Assembly (NCBI RefSeq): GCF_004153445.1 | Contig: NZ_SDQC01000004.1 | Span: forward strand, 248,001-312,000 | DNA length: 64,000 bases | Direction: 5' to 3' | Source of the DNA: Allopusillimonas soli | Lineage (GTDB): Bacteria > Pseudomonadota > Gammaproteobacteria > Burkholderiales > Burkholderiaceae_B | Part shown: positions 27,095 to 36,208 of the stretch, piece after piece | Layout: the number at the start of each line of letters is the position of its first letter | Position numbering within the stretch: position 1 is the first letter of the stretch | The notes under the pieces: generated by a model | The model's database searches: none | What the model was told of the DNA's origin: nothing | Seen by the model: only the letters and a program-made list of their open reading frames with translations | Made by a program: the position numbers and the translations under genes

Positions 27095-27795
27095 ACCTGG
27101 CTGTTATTCCGGCACGCGGTGGAAGCAAGAGAATTTCCCGGAAGAACATCAGGGAATTCTGTGGCAAGCCTATGATTGCGTGGTCCATAGAGGCCGCGCA
27201 ATCCAGCGGCTGCTTCGACAGGGTCGTCATATCGACCGATGATGAGGAAATCGCTGAAGTGGCGTCCAGCTTGGGTGCGGAAGTGCCTTTTATGCGCCCG
27301 GATGCACTGTCGGACGATCAAACAGGCACGCTTCCCGTGATTGCGCATGCCATAGAACAGAGCTGCCTGGGAGGAAGCCTGCCCGAGTTTGTTTGCTGCA
27401 TCTACGCAACTGCGCCATTCATTCAGGGCGAGGATGTCTTGCGGGGCTTGAACATGTTGCGGGAGCAGGATGCCGAGTATGTTTTCTCCGCCACAAGCTA
27501 TGAGTTTCCGATATGGCGTGCGATCAAGCTATCCAAAAAAGGGAATGTTGAGATGTTCTATCCGGAACACTTCAACACCAGGTCACAGGATCTGGAGGAA
27601 GCCTATCATGATGCCGGACAGTTTTATTGGGGGCGAACCAGTGCATGGCTGGCGCAGCGCCAGTTGTTCACCCCGCGCTCGTTGGCCATTACGCTGCCGA
27701 GGAGCAGGGTTCAGGATATTGATACTTCCGAGGACTGGGAGCGCGCGGAAGCGATGTTCAGGGCGCTCGCCAGCGTGCGTCGCGCTGACGGCTAG
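27091..27795 (+). CDS. pseF: Pseudaminic acid cytidylyltransferase PseF
   Basis: PseF activates pseudaminic acid with CTP to CMP-Pse, the donor for glycosyltransfer. The 234-residue protein has the CMP-NeuAc synthetase-type nucleotide motif AVIPARGGSKRISRKNIREFCGKPMIAWSI at its N-terminus. It continues with VVISTDDEEIAEVA and a metal-binding RVQDIDTSEDWERAE near the C-terminus. The final motif and the gene neighbours favour PseF over NeuA or a Kdo cytidylyltransferase. Its ATG overlaps the pseC stop. Confidence 0.92.
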   Translation: MNLAVIPARGGSKRISRKNIREFCGKPMIAWSIEAAQSSGCFDRVVISTDDEEIAEVASSLGAEVPFMRPDALSDDQTGTLPVIAHAIEQSCLGGSLPEFVCCIYATAPFIQGEDVLRGLNMLREQDAEYVFSATSYEFPIWRAIKLSKKGNVEMFYPEHFNTRSQDLEEAYHDAGQFYWGRTSAWLAQRQLFTPRSLAITLPRSRVQDIDTSEDWERAEAMFRALASVRRADG

Positions 27796-27807
27796 CGCTG
27801 ATCACCT

Positions 27808-28908
27808 ATGAGGATTGCGTTTAGAGTAGATGCGTCGGTCGAGATCGGCACCGGCCATGTTATGAGATGCCTGACCCTGGCAGATGCGTTGAGAAGCCAT
27901 GGCGTCGAGTCTGAGTTCATCTGCCGTCCTCATCGCGGACACTTGGGTGCCCTCGTGCAAAGCAGAGGGCATTGCTTGCGCTGGTTGCCACAGGCGAGCA
28001 CCGCCAGTTCGGAGGGCGAGGAGGGCGAAGTTCTTGCGCATTCCTCATGGCTTGGCTGTTCATGGCGCCAGGATGCGGAGGATACGCTGGCGGTCTTGAA
28101 ACAGAGGCGTCCGGACTGGCTAATCATCGATCATTATGCGATTGATATCCGCTGGGAGCGTATGGCGCGGCCATTATGTGGCAGCCTCATGGTGATCGAC
28201 GATCTGGCAGATCGCCATCACGATGCGGATGTCTTGCTTGATCAGAACTGGCATGGGGATGCGCAGGCGTGCAGGTATAGGGCTTTGGTGCCTGGCCGGT
28301 GCCGGACTTTGCTGGGGCCCCGCTACGCTCTGCTGTCCTCAGAGTATCAGTTGCTGAGAAACTTGATGCCTCCGCGCGATGGCGTGGTCAAGCGGGTGTT
28401 ATTGTTCTTTGGAGGCGGCGATCCCAGCAATGTCACCGGGAAAGTTCTGGACGCCCTTTGCCGCCCCGAGTTCGGGCATCTGGCGCTGGATATCGTTTTG
28501 GGCGTCAACCATCCGTGTCCTGATACGATACGCGTACAGGCGGCGCATAGGGGCGAGGCTGTTGTCCACCAGGGTTTGCCGTCACTTGCCGGACTGATGT
28601 GCAGGGCGGATCTCATGATCAGCGCGGGAGGCTCGACATCATGGGAACGCATGTGTCTGGGGCTGCCGGGCGTGGTAATTGCTGTTGCTGATAATCAGGT
28701 GGGGGCTAACGAAGCCTTGTCGTGGGCCGGATACATCAGTTTTCTTGGGCATCTGGATGATCTGCAGATGCAGGTCTTGATGCAGTCCGTGATGGAGGCC
28801 ATCAAGTCCGGCGAGCGGTTGAGGGAGCAGTCCAGGCGCTGCCAGGCGCTCGTTCCTGGCGACGGGGCGGAGCGCGTGTTTTGCGCTTTGCTGAATGCCG
28901 ACTCCTAG
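27808..28908 (+). CDS. pseG: UDP-sugar hydrolase PseG
   Basis: PseG removes UDP from UDP-2,4-diacetamido-2,4,6-trideoxy-beta-L-altropyranose, releasing the free sugar for PseI. The 366-residue protein is a GT-B-like hydrolase. RIAFRVDASVEIGTGHVMRCLTLADAL carries the catalytic His of the GxGHxxR motif near residue 20. The UDP-binding C-terminal region shows ISAGGSTSWERMCLGLPGVVI. It is about 80 residues longer than C. jejuni PseG (around 275) and does not contain a fused acetyltransferase; PseH is encoded separately at 30042-30653. Confidence 0.9.
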   Translation: MRIAFRVDASVEIGTGHVMRCLTLADALRSHGVESEFICRPHRGHLGALVQSRGHCLRWLPQASTASSEGEEGEVLAHSSWLGCSWRQDAEDTLAVLKQRRPDWLIIDHYAIDIRWERMARPLCGSLMVIDDLADRHHDADVLLDQNWHGDAQACRYRALVPGRCRTLLGPRYALLSSEYQLLRNLMPPRDGVVKRVLLFFGGGDPSNVTGKVLDALCRPEFGHLALDIVLGVNHPCPDTIRVQAAHRGEAVVHQGLPSLAGLMCRADLMISAGGSTSWERMCLGLPGVVIAVADNQVGANEALSWAGYISFLGHLDDLQMQVLMQSVMEAIKSGERLREQSRRCQALVPGDGAERVFCALLNADS

Positions 28909-28983
28909 ATCAAGGTGGTACGGGCGGGCGCGGCAGCGGACAGGTCCGTGATACCGATGAAATAGTACGTAAAGGAATAATGG

Positions 28984-30030
28984 GTGACTTTTAAAATCGA
29001 AGGCAGCAGTATCGGGGTGGGGCATCCTCCATACATCATTGCCGAGCTTTCCGCCAATCACAACGGCTCGCTTGATCGCGCTCTGGCGACCATAGACGCC
29101 GCGAAGGCAGCGGGCGCCAATGCCATAAAGCTTCAAACCTACTCCGCCGACACAATGACCATAGATTGTGACCGGGAGGATTTCAAAATCAAGGGCGGCC
29201 TCTGGGATGGCTATACCCTGTACGATCTATATAAATGGGCGGAAACGCCGTTCGAGTGGCATCTTGAAATGTTCGCCCATGCTCGCCGGGCCGGAATCAC
29301 GGTGTTTTCCACGCCATTCGATGAAACTGCGGTGGATTTGCTGGAAGATCTGAATAGTCCCGCATATAAGATCGCCTCCTTTGAGATCGTCGATATTCCG
29401 TTAATTCGGTATGTGGCAAGCACCGGCAAACCGATGATCATGTCCACAGGAATGGCGACGGAGGAAGAGATTGCGGAGGCCGTTGATGCGGCGCGCGGGG
29501 CAGGTTGCAAGGACTTGGTGCTGCTGCATTGCATTAGCAGTTACCCTGCGCCAATCGATCAGGCCAACCTGGCGCAGATGCCGGCATTGGCAGCCAGGTT
29601 CAAGACCATCCCGGGACTTTCGGATCACACCATGGGAACCACCGCCTCAGTGGCCGCGGTTGCGTTGGGGGCGTGTGTCATTGAAAAGCATTTCACGCTG
29701 AGCAGAAAGGATAAAGGGCCTGACAGCGAATTTTCATTGGAGCCGTCCGAGCTGAAGACGCTGTGCGAGGATGCCTACGCTGCCTGGCAATCGGTGGGGA
29801 ATGCGGGTTTCAGCCGGCCGTCTGCAGAGCAGAGCAACAAGTCGTTCCGGCGTTCCATTGTCTTTGTCCGGGATGTGCCCGCCGGCAGCACGGTCGGCGA
29901 GGCGGACATAAAGCGCATTCGGCCTGGCATAGGACTCGCGCCCAAATTCTATGACGCGCTGATCGGTCGGCGGCTGAAAAGAGCTGTCGCTCGCGGCGAG
30001 CCAGCCAGTTGGGATTTGTTCGAGGATTAG
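28984..30030 (+). CDS. pseI: Pseudaminic acid synthase PseI
   Basis: PseI condenses the trideoxy-diacetamido sugar with phosphoenolpyruvate to form pseudaminic acid. The 348-residue protein has a NeuB-type TIM barrel (PPYIIAELSANHNGSLDRAL, KLQTYSADTMTID, LSDHTMGTTASVAAV, VIEKHFTL). A C-terminal SAF antifreeze-like domain follows (RRSIVFVRDVPAGSTVGEADIKRIRPGIG). The YTLYDLYKWAETPFEWH segment is typical of PseI rather than LegI or NeuB. It probably starts at GTG 28984, preceded by AAGGA at 8-9 bp; the overlapping ATG is in another frame. Confidence 0.93.
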   Translation: MTFKIEGSSIGVGHPPYIIAELSANHNGSLDRALATIDAAKAAGANAIKLQTYSADTMTIDCDREDFKIKGGLWDGYTLYDLYKWAETPFEWHLEMFAHARRAGITVFSTPFDETAVDLLEDLNSPAYKIASFEIVDIPLIRYVASTGKPMIMSTGMATEEEIAEAVDAARGAGCKDLVLLHCISSYPAPIDQANLAQMPALAARFKTIPGLSDHTMGTTASVAAVALGACVIEKHFTLSRKDKGPDSEFSLEPSELKTLCEDAYAAWQSVGNAGFSRPSAEQSNKSFRRSIVFVRDVPAGSTVGEADIKRIRPGIGLAPKFYDALIGRRLKRAVARGEPASWDLFED

Positions 30031-30041
30031 GACAGCTAACA

Positions 30042-30653
30042 ATGAACCCAGGAAAAGAGAGTGACGCGCGGCGGCAGATAGTGCTTAAAAGGCTCGTATT
30101 ATGTGATGCAACGCAGCAAAGTCATGTCAGGCATATTCGGAATCAGCATGCGGTGCGCAAGGCAATGTACACGGATCACATCATTTCGGAAAAAGAGCAT
30201 CGTAATTGGCTTGACGGTCTAAATACTGATGCGAGGCAGATTGTATTTGCGGTATTGGGTGGCGACCCCATGCCGATTGGTATTGTGAGTATTACCGCCC
30301 TTGACACCTTGCATCGAAAATCCGATTGGGCATTTTATCTGGATGAAAAGGAGCGGGGAGGTTTGGGGGCGGCTCTTGAATATGCGCTGATTGAATACGC
30401 ATTTAATGATTTGAGTCTTGAGAAACTGAATTGTGAAGTGCTTGAGATAAATGACGTAGTAGTCAAGATGCACAAGAAGTTTGCTTTTGAGGAAGAGGGC
30501 CTGAGGCGCTCAAATATCGAGAAGGATGGGCGGCGTGTTGGTGTGGTGCTTCTGGGATTGACGCGGGAAGACTGGCTCGCCAATAGGCAGAAAGTACGGA
30601 GCAAATATGACGCAATATTGAATAGATTTTCCGTAAGTATTGTGACGTCATAA
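30042..30653 (+). CDS. pseH: UDP-4-amino-sugar N-acetyltransferase PseH
   Basis: PseH acetylates the 4-amino group produced by PseC before PseG acts. The 203-residue GNAT-fold protein has VRHIRNQHAVRKAMYTDHIISEKEHRNWLD near residue 35. The acetyl-CoA region IGIVSITALDTLHRKSDWAFYLDEKERGGLGAALEYAL follows, then LEKLNCEVLEINDVVVKMHKKFAFEEEG. These match PseH-type proteins. The ATG at 30042 gives family length; the open frame before it overlaps pseI. With this gene all six enzymes of the pathway are present. It is the last gene before a 656-bp gap. Confidence 0.88.
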   Translation: MNPGKESDARRQIVLKRLVLCDATQQSHVRHIRNQHAVRKAMYTDHIISEKEHRNWLDGLNTDARQIVFAVLGGDPMPIGIVSITALDTLHRKSDWAFYLDEKERGGLGAALEYALIEYAFNDLSLEKLNCEVLEINDVVVKMHKKFAFEEEGLRRSNIEKDGRRVGVVLLGLTREDWLANRQKVRSKYDAILNRFSVSIVTS

Positions 30654-31016
30654 ATAATTCAACCGTGCCAGCCTGCCGTGGGCATCGCCGAGCCTCGGCC
30701 AAGCGCTTTGGGGCCGGTTCACAATCCGCGCTATGCCATTCCATCCCCTCTCTTCCCTTTGTAATGCCGTAGTCAACCTGCGTGCCGCCTCGGGATTAAG
30801 GTATCCATAGGCTGTTGTGAGGTGCCGGGTTGTGTGCCGGCTTTGCTCATGCCTGATGAGTCTGGCGCTCGCTCGGCCCTCTCATCATGCCTTCCCTGGT
30901 GGTTTGAAAACAACACCGTACAGCGCAGATCTTGAATTTTCGTAAGTATGAGCGGCGCACGAAGCACTTCTTAACATCAGTTGCGCGCCTGCGGCGATTT
31001 TGTAACCCGCTTTTCG

Positions 31017-31022
31017 TATAAT
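31017..31022 (+). promoter_or_regulatory. Candidate -10 box before the decayed wzz and the next operon
   Basis: A perfect TATAAT lies 68 bp before the decayed wzz reading frame and about 290 bp before the sugar-transferase start. Hexamers 16-18 bp upstream do not resemble TTGACA, so support is limited to the -10. Confidence 0.3.
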
Positions 31023-31089
31023 GTTGGGTAACCGCTGAAGGCGCATAGATGCTGTCTTCGGGCATCACTGACACTTCACTGGAGCATAT

Positions 31090-31290
31090 GTGGATGGCGT
31101 GCGGCAGGACGACTTCGGCGTAGACGAAACAAGCCTGCTGGACCTTATGTTGGCTGTTTGGGGGGTTACGCAGTGGCCGTAACGGACGCATTATTGGACT
31201 GATCCCCGATACTATTTTCCGTCCTGGCCGCCGTCTTACAGCGCAGCGCAACGAGGCAACACCGCGTTGAGGTTGCCAGCCGCAAATTCA
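31090..31290 (+). pseudogene. Decayed Wzz-like chain-length determinant fragment
   Basis: From GTG 31090 the frame reads DDFGVDETSLLDLMLAVWG before a TAA at 31180-31182. This resembles the conserved N-terminus of Wzz proteins (DEI-S/D-L-I/L-DLLLV). In the same frame beyond the stop, WPPSYSAAQR appears at about 31225-31254, like the PPTYTA motif that follows the first membrane helix. The distance between the two motifs, about 31 residues, matches intact Wzz (about 33 by memory). The helix between them is scrambled and the rest is missing. An intact wzz lies at 49114-50190. The call rests on motif memory without alignment. Confidence 0.45.
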
Positions 31291-31309
31291 TCCGCCTTCC
31301 CTTCCATCA

Positions 31310-32584
31310 ATGAGCGCTTTACCTAATAGACGTTTTCACCGCTTGTACGAACAGATACTGCTGTCGCCGTGGTTCTCACTGACGCTCGGGTGGTTGGTTT
31401 CGGTGGCGCTTCCAATCAGCATCTATTCGGGATGGGTCGGTGGCGAGACATTCTTCAATAGCGGCCAGAAAAGCGCCACTGTGGTCACGACAATTGCATT
31501 CCTGATCTCTCACTCGGCTGTACGCAGATTGCGTGCAACCTATCCCGGCGGGCGCTCAGGCTACTTCATTGCGCCGCAGGTTATTGCGATTTTTGTGTTC
31601 CTATCGCTGATCGCCTTGCTGCTTCGCATCGACATTTCCCGCCTCATCCTTGTTTCCTGTGGCTTCATGGCCCTGCTATGGTTCCATTGCGAATATCTGG
31701 CCACATTCAAATACCGACGCTTGAAAATCGCTCTGATTCCAGGAGGTGAGGCTGATCAGTTGAGGAGCCTGCCCGACATCGATGCGCGGGAGATAGAGAA
31801 CGAAGAATTGGGAGGCAAGCGCTTTGATGCAGTTGTAGCGGATTTTGAGGCGTTGGATGACGATACCGAGCGTTTTCTGACGCAGTGTGCGCTGAATCGC
31901 ATAGCCGTTTACGATGCCAGAGCGGTGTATGAGTCGGTGACCGGCCGTGTTCGAATAAATCGCATGTCGGAGAACAGCATAGGCTCGCTGTTGCCTGGTC
32001 CAATGTATGAACGGGTAAAGCTGATCATGGATTTGCTGATTGTTTTCCTGTCACTGCCCATTGTTCTACCCATATGCCTCGCCACGGCAATGCTGATAAA
32101 AATGGAAAGCCCTGGCCCCGTCATATTCAAGCAGGCGCGCATCGGGCGTGGAAACCGTGAATTCGTGATCTATAAGTTCCGCAGCATGAGGGTGGATGAT
32201 AAATGCCACCCCCAATTTGCCGGGGAGAATGACCCAAGAATTACGAAGGTAGGCAGGTTGATTCGAAAGCTGAGAATAGATGAGTTGCCGCAGTTCATGA
32301 ACATCTTAAAAGGTGACATGAGTCTGGTCGGGCCTCGGCCGGAACAGCCATTGTTTGTCGAAGAGTTCAACCGGAAAATTCCATTCTATAGCTACCGGCA
32401 TGTCGTCAAGCCCGGAATAACAGGTTGGGCTCAAGTGCGGCACGGCTACGCGGCAAATGCGGATGAAACGCAGATAAAAATAGAGCACGATTTCTACTAT
32501 ATAAAGCATTGCTCACTATATCTTGACATGCTTGTTTTACTTCTGACTATCAAAACTATGTTGACAGGGTTTGGCGCACGTTAA
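31310..32584 (+). CDS. Polyprenyl-phosphate sugar-1-phosphate transferase (WcaJ/WbaP type)
   Basis: This 424-residue protein starts glycan assembly by moving a sugar 1-phosphate from a UDP-sugar onto undecaprenyl phosphate. It has four N-terminal hydrophobic segments (residues about 20-130), a cytoplasmic linker, and a C-terminal catalytic domain. The domain shows [24 protein letters not shown], the [28 protein letters not shown] block, and the [26 protein letters not shown] signature. Which sugar it uses is not readable. A second, short-form initiating enzyme is encoded at 44685-45284. Confidence 0.92.
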   Translation: MSALPNRRFHRLYEQILLSPWFSLTLGWLVSVALPISIYSGWVGGETFFNSGQKSATVVTTIAFLISHSAVRRLRATYPGGRSGYFIAPQVIAIFVFLSLIALLLRIDISRLILVSCGFMALLWFHCEYLATFKYRRLKIALIPGGEADQLRSLPDIDAREIENEELGGKRFDAVVADFEALDDDTERFLTQCALNRIAVYDARAVYESVTGRVRINRMSENSIGSLLPGPMYERVKLIMDLLIVFLSLPIVLPICLATAMLIKMESPGPVIFKQARIGRGNREFVIYKFRSMRVDDKCHPQFAGENDPRITKVGRLIRKLRIDELPQFMNILKGDMSLVGPRPEQPLFVEEFNRKIPFYSYRHVVKPGITGWAQVRHGYAANADETQIKIEHDFYYIKHCSLYLDMLVLLLTIKTMLTGFGAR

Positions 32585-32609
32585 AGGCGCTGCAGACCGG
32601 GAGAGTTCA

Positions 32610-34025
32610 TTGAATATAACCTTAATCGGCTCAGGCTACGTGGGACTAGTTACCGGCACATGCTTTGCTGAGCTGGGAAATCAAGTGGTGTGCCTTGACG
32701 TCGATAAGCGGAAAATTGACCTGCTTAATTCGGGTGGTGTGCCTATCTATGAGCCGGGCCTCCAGGAACTAATTGCTCGCAACGCCGCGGCTGGGAGGTT
32801 GCGCTTTACTACTGATGTGCAGGATGCAGTGGCGCATGGCGACGTGTTGTTTATTGCCGTCGGCACGCCTCCCGATGAAGATGGATCGGCCGACCTGAAG
32901 CATGTGTTGGCAGTGGCTCGCGATATCGGCCGCTGGATGCAAGGCTTCAAGATCGTTGTGAATAAATCGACGGTTCCCGTGGGCACTGCGGATAAGGTGG
33001 CGCAGGCCATTTCAGCCGAGCTTGAAGCGCGCGGCCATTCTCCAAATCAGGCTGGACCGCAGGACGGGAATATTCCAAGCTTTGCCGTGGTTTCCAACCC
33101 CGAATTCTTGAAGGAAGGGGCAGCGGTGGAGGATTTCATGCGTCCGGACCGCATTGTGATTGGGGTGCCCGGCTCCGAAGCGGGAAACAGGGCCCGCGAG
33201 GCCATGCGGGTGCTCTATGCGCCGTTCAATCGCAATCATGATCGGACCTATTTCATGGATGTCCGGTCAGCGGAATTTACCAAATACGCAGCCAACTCCA
33301 TGCTTGCCAGCCGTATCAGTTTTATGAATGAACTGGCGAATCTAGCGGAGCAGGTTGGCGCGGATATCGAGATGGTCAGGCACGGAATAGGCTCGGATCC
33401 CAGAATCGGGTTTAACTTTCTGTATGCCGGCGTAGGTTTTGGAGGTTCATGCTTTCCCAAGGATATACAGGCCTTGATCAAGATTGGCCAGGAGCACAAC
33501 AGCCGCCTGCGGATTCTTGAGGCGGTAAATGAGGTCAACGACAGGCAAAAGCTCGTCCTCACAGACAAGATTATCAGGCGCTTCGGTGATTCGCTTAAAG
33601 GGCGGCATTTTGCGCTCTGGGGCTTGGCATTCAAGCCAAATACCGACGATATGCGTGAAGCGCCAAGCCGCGCCATTATCAAGGCCTTGGTCGAGCGCGG
33701 CGCAACGATATGCGCCTATGACCCGATAGCCACTGAGGTGGCCAAACAATGCCTGGCGCAGGACTTCGCTGCAGCCCCCGAGCTCCTCAAGGCCATCACA
33801 TACAGCGATTCGCACTTCGAGGCGCTGAACAGCGCGGATGCGCTCGTGATAGTTACAGACTGGAAATCATTCAAAAGCCCGGATTTCTCAGAGGTTAAAG
33901 CCAGACTTTCCGAGCCATTGCTTTTCGATGGTCGGAACTTATATGAGCCTGAAGCGATGGCAGAGCTTGGTATTGAATATTATGGCATTGGACGGTCGAA
34001 TGGCCATCAGGAGTCTTTGACATGA
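32610..34025 (+). CDS. ugd: UDP-glucose 6-dehydrogenase
   Basis: Ugd oxidises UDP-glucose twice to UDP-glucuronate. The protein of about 471 residues has [22 protein letters not shown] at the N-terminus. The catalytic cysteine lies in [17 protein letters not shown] near residue 277, followed by [17 protein letters not shown] chose TTG 32610 because GGGAG lies 6 bp upstream and the Rossmann fold follows directly. A TTG at 32571 would overlap the previous gene and add unrelated residues. The stop overlaps the next gene by 4 bp, so the product probably feeds the following UDP-xylose synthase. Confidence 0.93.
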   Translation: MNITLIGSGYVGLVTGTCFAELGNQVVCLDVDKRKIDLLNSGGVPIYEPGLQELIARNAAAGRLRFTTDVQDAVAHGDVLFIAVGTPPDEDGSADLKHVLAVARDIGRWMQGFKIVVNKSTVPVGTADKVAQAISAELEARGHSPNQAGPQDGNIPSFAVVSNPEFLKEGAAVEDFMRPDRIVIGVPGSEAGNRAREAMRVLYAPFNRNHDRTYFMDVRSAEFTKYAANSMLASRISFMNELANLAEQVGADIEMVRHGIGSDPRIGFNFLYAGVGFGGSCFPKDIQALIKIGQEHNSRLRILEAVNEVNDRQKLVLTDKIIRRFGDSLKGRHFALWGLAFKPNTDDMREAPSRAIIKALVERGATICAYDPIATEVAKQCLAQDFAAAPELLKAITYSDSHFEALNSADALVIVTDWKSFKSPDFSEVKARLSEPLLFDGRNLYEPEAMAELGIEYYGIGRSNGHQESLT

Positions 34026-34960
34026 AAAAAATTCTAGTCACGGGGGGCGCGGGTTTTCTCGGCTCGCATCTATGCGAGCGCTTGCTGGCGCAGGGGCACG
34101 ATGTGCTTTGCGTGGACAATTACTATACAGGCAGCAAGCAGAATATCCAGCATTTACTACCGAATCCTCGTTTTGAGATCATGCGGCACGATGTCACGTT
34201 TCCTCTGTATGTAGAGGTCGACGAAATATACAATCTCGCATGCCCCGCGTCGCCGGTACATTATCAGCACGATCCAGTTCAGACCACCAAGACCAGTGTT
34301 CACGGAGCAATCAACATGCTGGGCTTGGCAAAGAGAGTGGGTGCGAGGATTTTGCAGGCATCAACCAGTGAAGTGTATGGCGACCCAGAAATTCATCCGC
34401 AACAGGAAACCTATTGGGGCAAGGTAAATCCTATTGGCATCCGAAGCTGCTACGATGAAGGAAAGCGCTGCGCGGAGACGTTGTTCTTCGATTATCAGCG
34501 GCAACATGACCTGGCTATCAAGGTTGTTCGCATTTTTAATACCTATGGTCCTCGCATGCATCCCAATGATGGGCGGGTGGTCTCAAATTTCATTGTTCAG
34601 GCCTTGGAGGGCCGCGATATCACCATCTACGGAGATGGATCGCAGACAAGAAGCTTTTGCTATGTGGACGATCTGGTTGAGGCTATTATCAGAATGATGG
34701 ATACCCCCAGAGATTTCCATGGCCCGGTGAATATCGGGAACCCTCACGAGTTCACGATCCGGGAACTGGCTGAGGCTGTGCTTAGAAAGGTTGGCTCTTC
34801 AAGCAAGATGATCTTCCTCGATCTTCCCCAAGACGATCCAAAACAACGTCGGCCTGACATATCCTTGGCCAAGCAAAAACTGGATAACTGGGGCCCCACC
34901 ATCGAGCTGGATGAAGGGCTGGATCGCACGATCGAGTACTTTCGGCAGCTACGTACGTAG
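34022..34960 (+). CDS. UDP-glucuronate decarboxylase (UDP-xylose synthase)
   Basis: The 312-residue short-chain dehydrogenase-type enzyme decarboxylates UDP-glucuronate to UDP-xylose. It shows [34 protein letters not shown]. The UXS-specific [31 protein letters not shown] block follows. The usual Tyr-x3-Lys appears in [12 protein letters not shown] (Tyr and Lys near residue 145), and STSEVYGDP provides Ser/Glu. ATGA overlap with ugd indicates a coupled two-step route UDP-Glc to UDP-GlcA to UDP-Xyl. A UDP-4-keto-pentose-forming ArnA-type enzyme is unlikely because its formyltransferase domain is absent. Confidence 0.9.
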   Translation: MKKILVTGGAGFLGSHLCERLLAQGHDVLCVDNYYTGSKQNIQHLLPNPRFEIMRHDVTFPLYVEVDEIYNLACPASPVHYQHDPVQTTKTSVHGAINMLGLAKRVGARILQASTSEVYGDPEIHPQQETYWGKVNPIGIRSCYDEGKRCAETLFFDYQRQHDLAIKVVRIFNTYGPRMHPNDGRVVSNFIVQALEGRDITIYGDGSQTRSFCYVDDLVEAIIRMMDTPRDFHGPVNIGNPHEFTIRELAEAVLRKVGSSSKMIFLDLPQDDPKQRRPDISLAKQKLDNWGPTIELDEGLDRTIEYFRQLRT

Positions 34961-34987
34961 TCCATCCCAAACAGGCTACTGTTTTCG

Positions 34988-36208
34988 ATGCATACGGATA
35001 CTACCTGTCAATCGCCGGACGCCGATCGGGTCGGAGTATTGCCGCGGCTTGGAATCTTTCTTTCATCCCTGTTGGTGCTAGGGAATTACTATTATCTTTA
35101 CTTCGTTCCGTTTGATCAGGGTTCCACAAACGAGCCCTGGACATACAGCCTCCTCAAGCCGGTAGGCATTATGCTTCTGTATTGCTTTCTGCTTTCCTCA
35201 AAGCTAAAGCATAACTATCGCTTTCATCAGGTTCTATTTCTTCTTTTCTTCTTCTATTCATTTTGCGCCATATTATTGAAACGATTTGCCTGGGATAGTG
35301 GTGGGCTGATGTTTTTTAATATGGTGATCTGCGCATTGCCTCTGTTTGTTCTTGTTCCCAGAAAACAAGCGATAATTTCATTCTTTGAGACCTGCTTGTT
35401 GATAATTTCGGCTCAGGTAATTATAGATTATGCGATATATATCAATGGATATTCTCTGTGGAATAACAAGGCATTCATAGGCGGCCTAGGAAATCCTTCC
35501 AGCTTTGGTTTTGTATGCGATGTTTTAATTGCATATATTCTGCATTATAGAAAATATAAAACAAGTTCATTGATTTTTTTTCTGATTCTGTCATATGGCG
35601 TCATAAAATCAAATGCAATGCTCGCCGTCCTGGTTTATGCTGCGCTTATGATCAGTTGGGGCACAAAGCGCCTCGGATTGGGTTTTCTGTTTTTATGCGC
35701 GATTATTGGCACCAGTTTGGCGATATTCAGCCACGATATCCTCAGCCGGCATCTTATTTACAAGCTGGACTCTGTCCTCGCTTTGTTTGACGACAATATT
35801 TCCGCATCATCGATATCTGTTTCCTTGCGCGTGCAGATGCATATGTATCTATTGGAGCAGCTGCGCGATAATTTTTTCAGTGTTCTTTTTTTTGGCTACC
35901 CAGAAAGATATTACTACGCGGCAGACAGCCAATATTTGACTTATATAGGAAGCTTTGGATTAATGGCATCCATGATTTTTTTTCTGGCCACTGCGCTTGC
36001 GCTTGCCCACAGTTATGTTCATCGCCGCGAGTTGAGCAGTTTCTCCTGGGTGGCCATAATTATGTTCATGCTGGTTTTCTTCACAAACAGGCTGCTCGAT
36101 TATTATCCGGTGGCACTCTTTCTTTTCCTGGCGATGGCTGTGGGTACCACTTCCACGAAGTCCCGGCGGCCGGTTCCCGTGCTTAGCACCCAGCCGAGGC
36201 CTGCATGA
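34988..36208 (+). CDS. Probable O-antigen polymerase (Wzy-like membrane protein)
   Basis: The 406-residue product is very hydrophobic, with about ten membrane segments and a larger periplasmic loop near residues 290-320 (SVSLRVQMHMYLLEQLRDNFFS). Wzy proteins diverge strongly, so the call rests on topology, A+T-rich composition, and position beside Wzx, initiating and glycosyltransferase genes. It probably polymerises lipid-linked repeat units in the periplasm. The GLGNPSSFGF segment after the middle helices resembles polymerase loops. The next gene overlaps its stop by ATGA. The ligase-like protein at 22221-23516 is the main alternative for this role. Confidence 0.7.
   Translation: MHTDTTCQSPDADRVGVLPRLGIFLSSLLVLGNYYYLYFVPFDQGSTNEPWTYSLLKPVGIMLLYCFLLSSKLKHNYRFHQVLFLLFFFYSFCAILLKRFAWDSGGLMFFNMVICALPLFVLVPRKQAIISFFETCLLIISAQVIIDYAIYINGYSLWNNKAFIGGLGNPSSFGFVCDVLIAYILHYRKYKTSSLIFFLILSYGVIKSNAMLAVLVYAALMISWGTKRLGLGFLFLCAIIGTSLAIFSHDILSRHLIYKLDSVLALFDDNISASSISVSLRVQMHMYLLEQLRDNFFSVLFFGYPERYYYAADSQYLTYIGSFGLMASMIFFLATALALAHSYVHRRELSSFSWVAIIMFMLVFFTNRLLDYYPVALFLFLAMAVGTTSTKSRRPVPVLSTQPRPA

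Larger units (their letters stand above)
30654..31309. other. Intergenic region between pse operon and the next glycan operon
   Basis: No intact gene is visible in this 656-bp gap. It contains a perfect TATAAT at 31017-31022 and, at 31090-31290, a probable decayed Wzz fragment described separately. No JUMPstart or ops element was seen. The remainder shows no recognisable coding pattern. Confidence 0.5.

Noticed and set aside
24934-30653. Legionaminic or sialic acid pathway instead of pseudaminic acid
   Set aside because: The first enzyme is the short inverting PseB type, PseG is present, and no NeuC/LegG-like hydrolysing 2-epimerase was found.
30654-31309. ops/JUMPstart element for RfaH-dependent transcription
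   Set aside because: No GGCGGTAG-type sequence was found in this gap, which otherwise would be a fitting place for it.
32610-34025. UDP-GlcNAc 6-dehydrogenase (WbpA/WbpO) for the wlb pathway
   Set aside because: The sequence blocks look like classical UDP-glucose dehydrogenase, and the gene overlaps a UDP-xylose synthase, which needs UDP-glucuronate.
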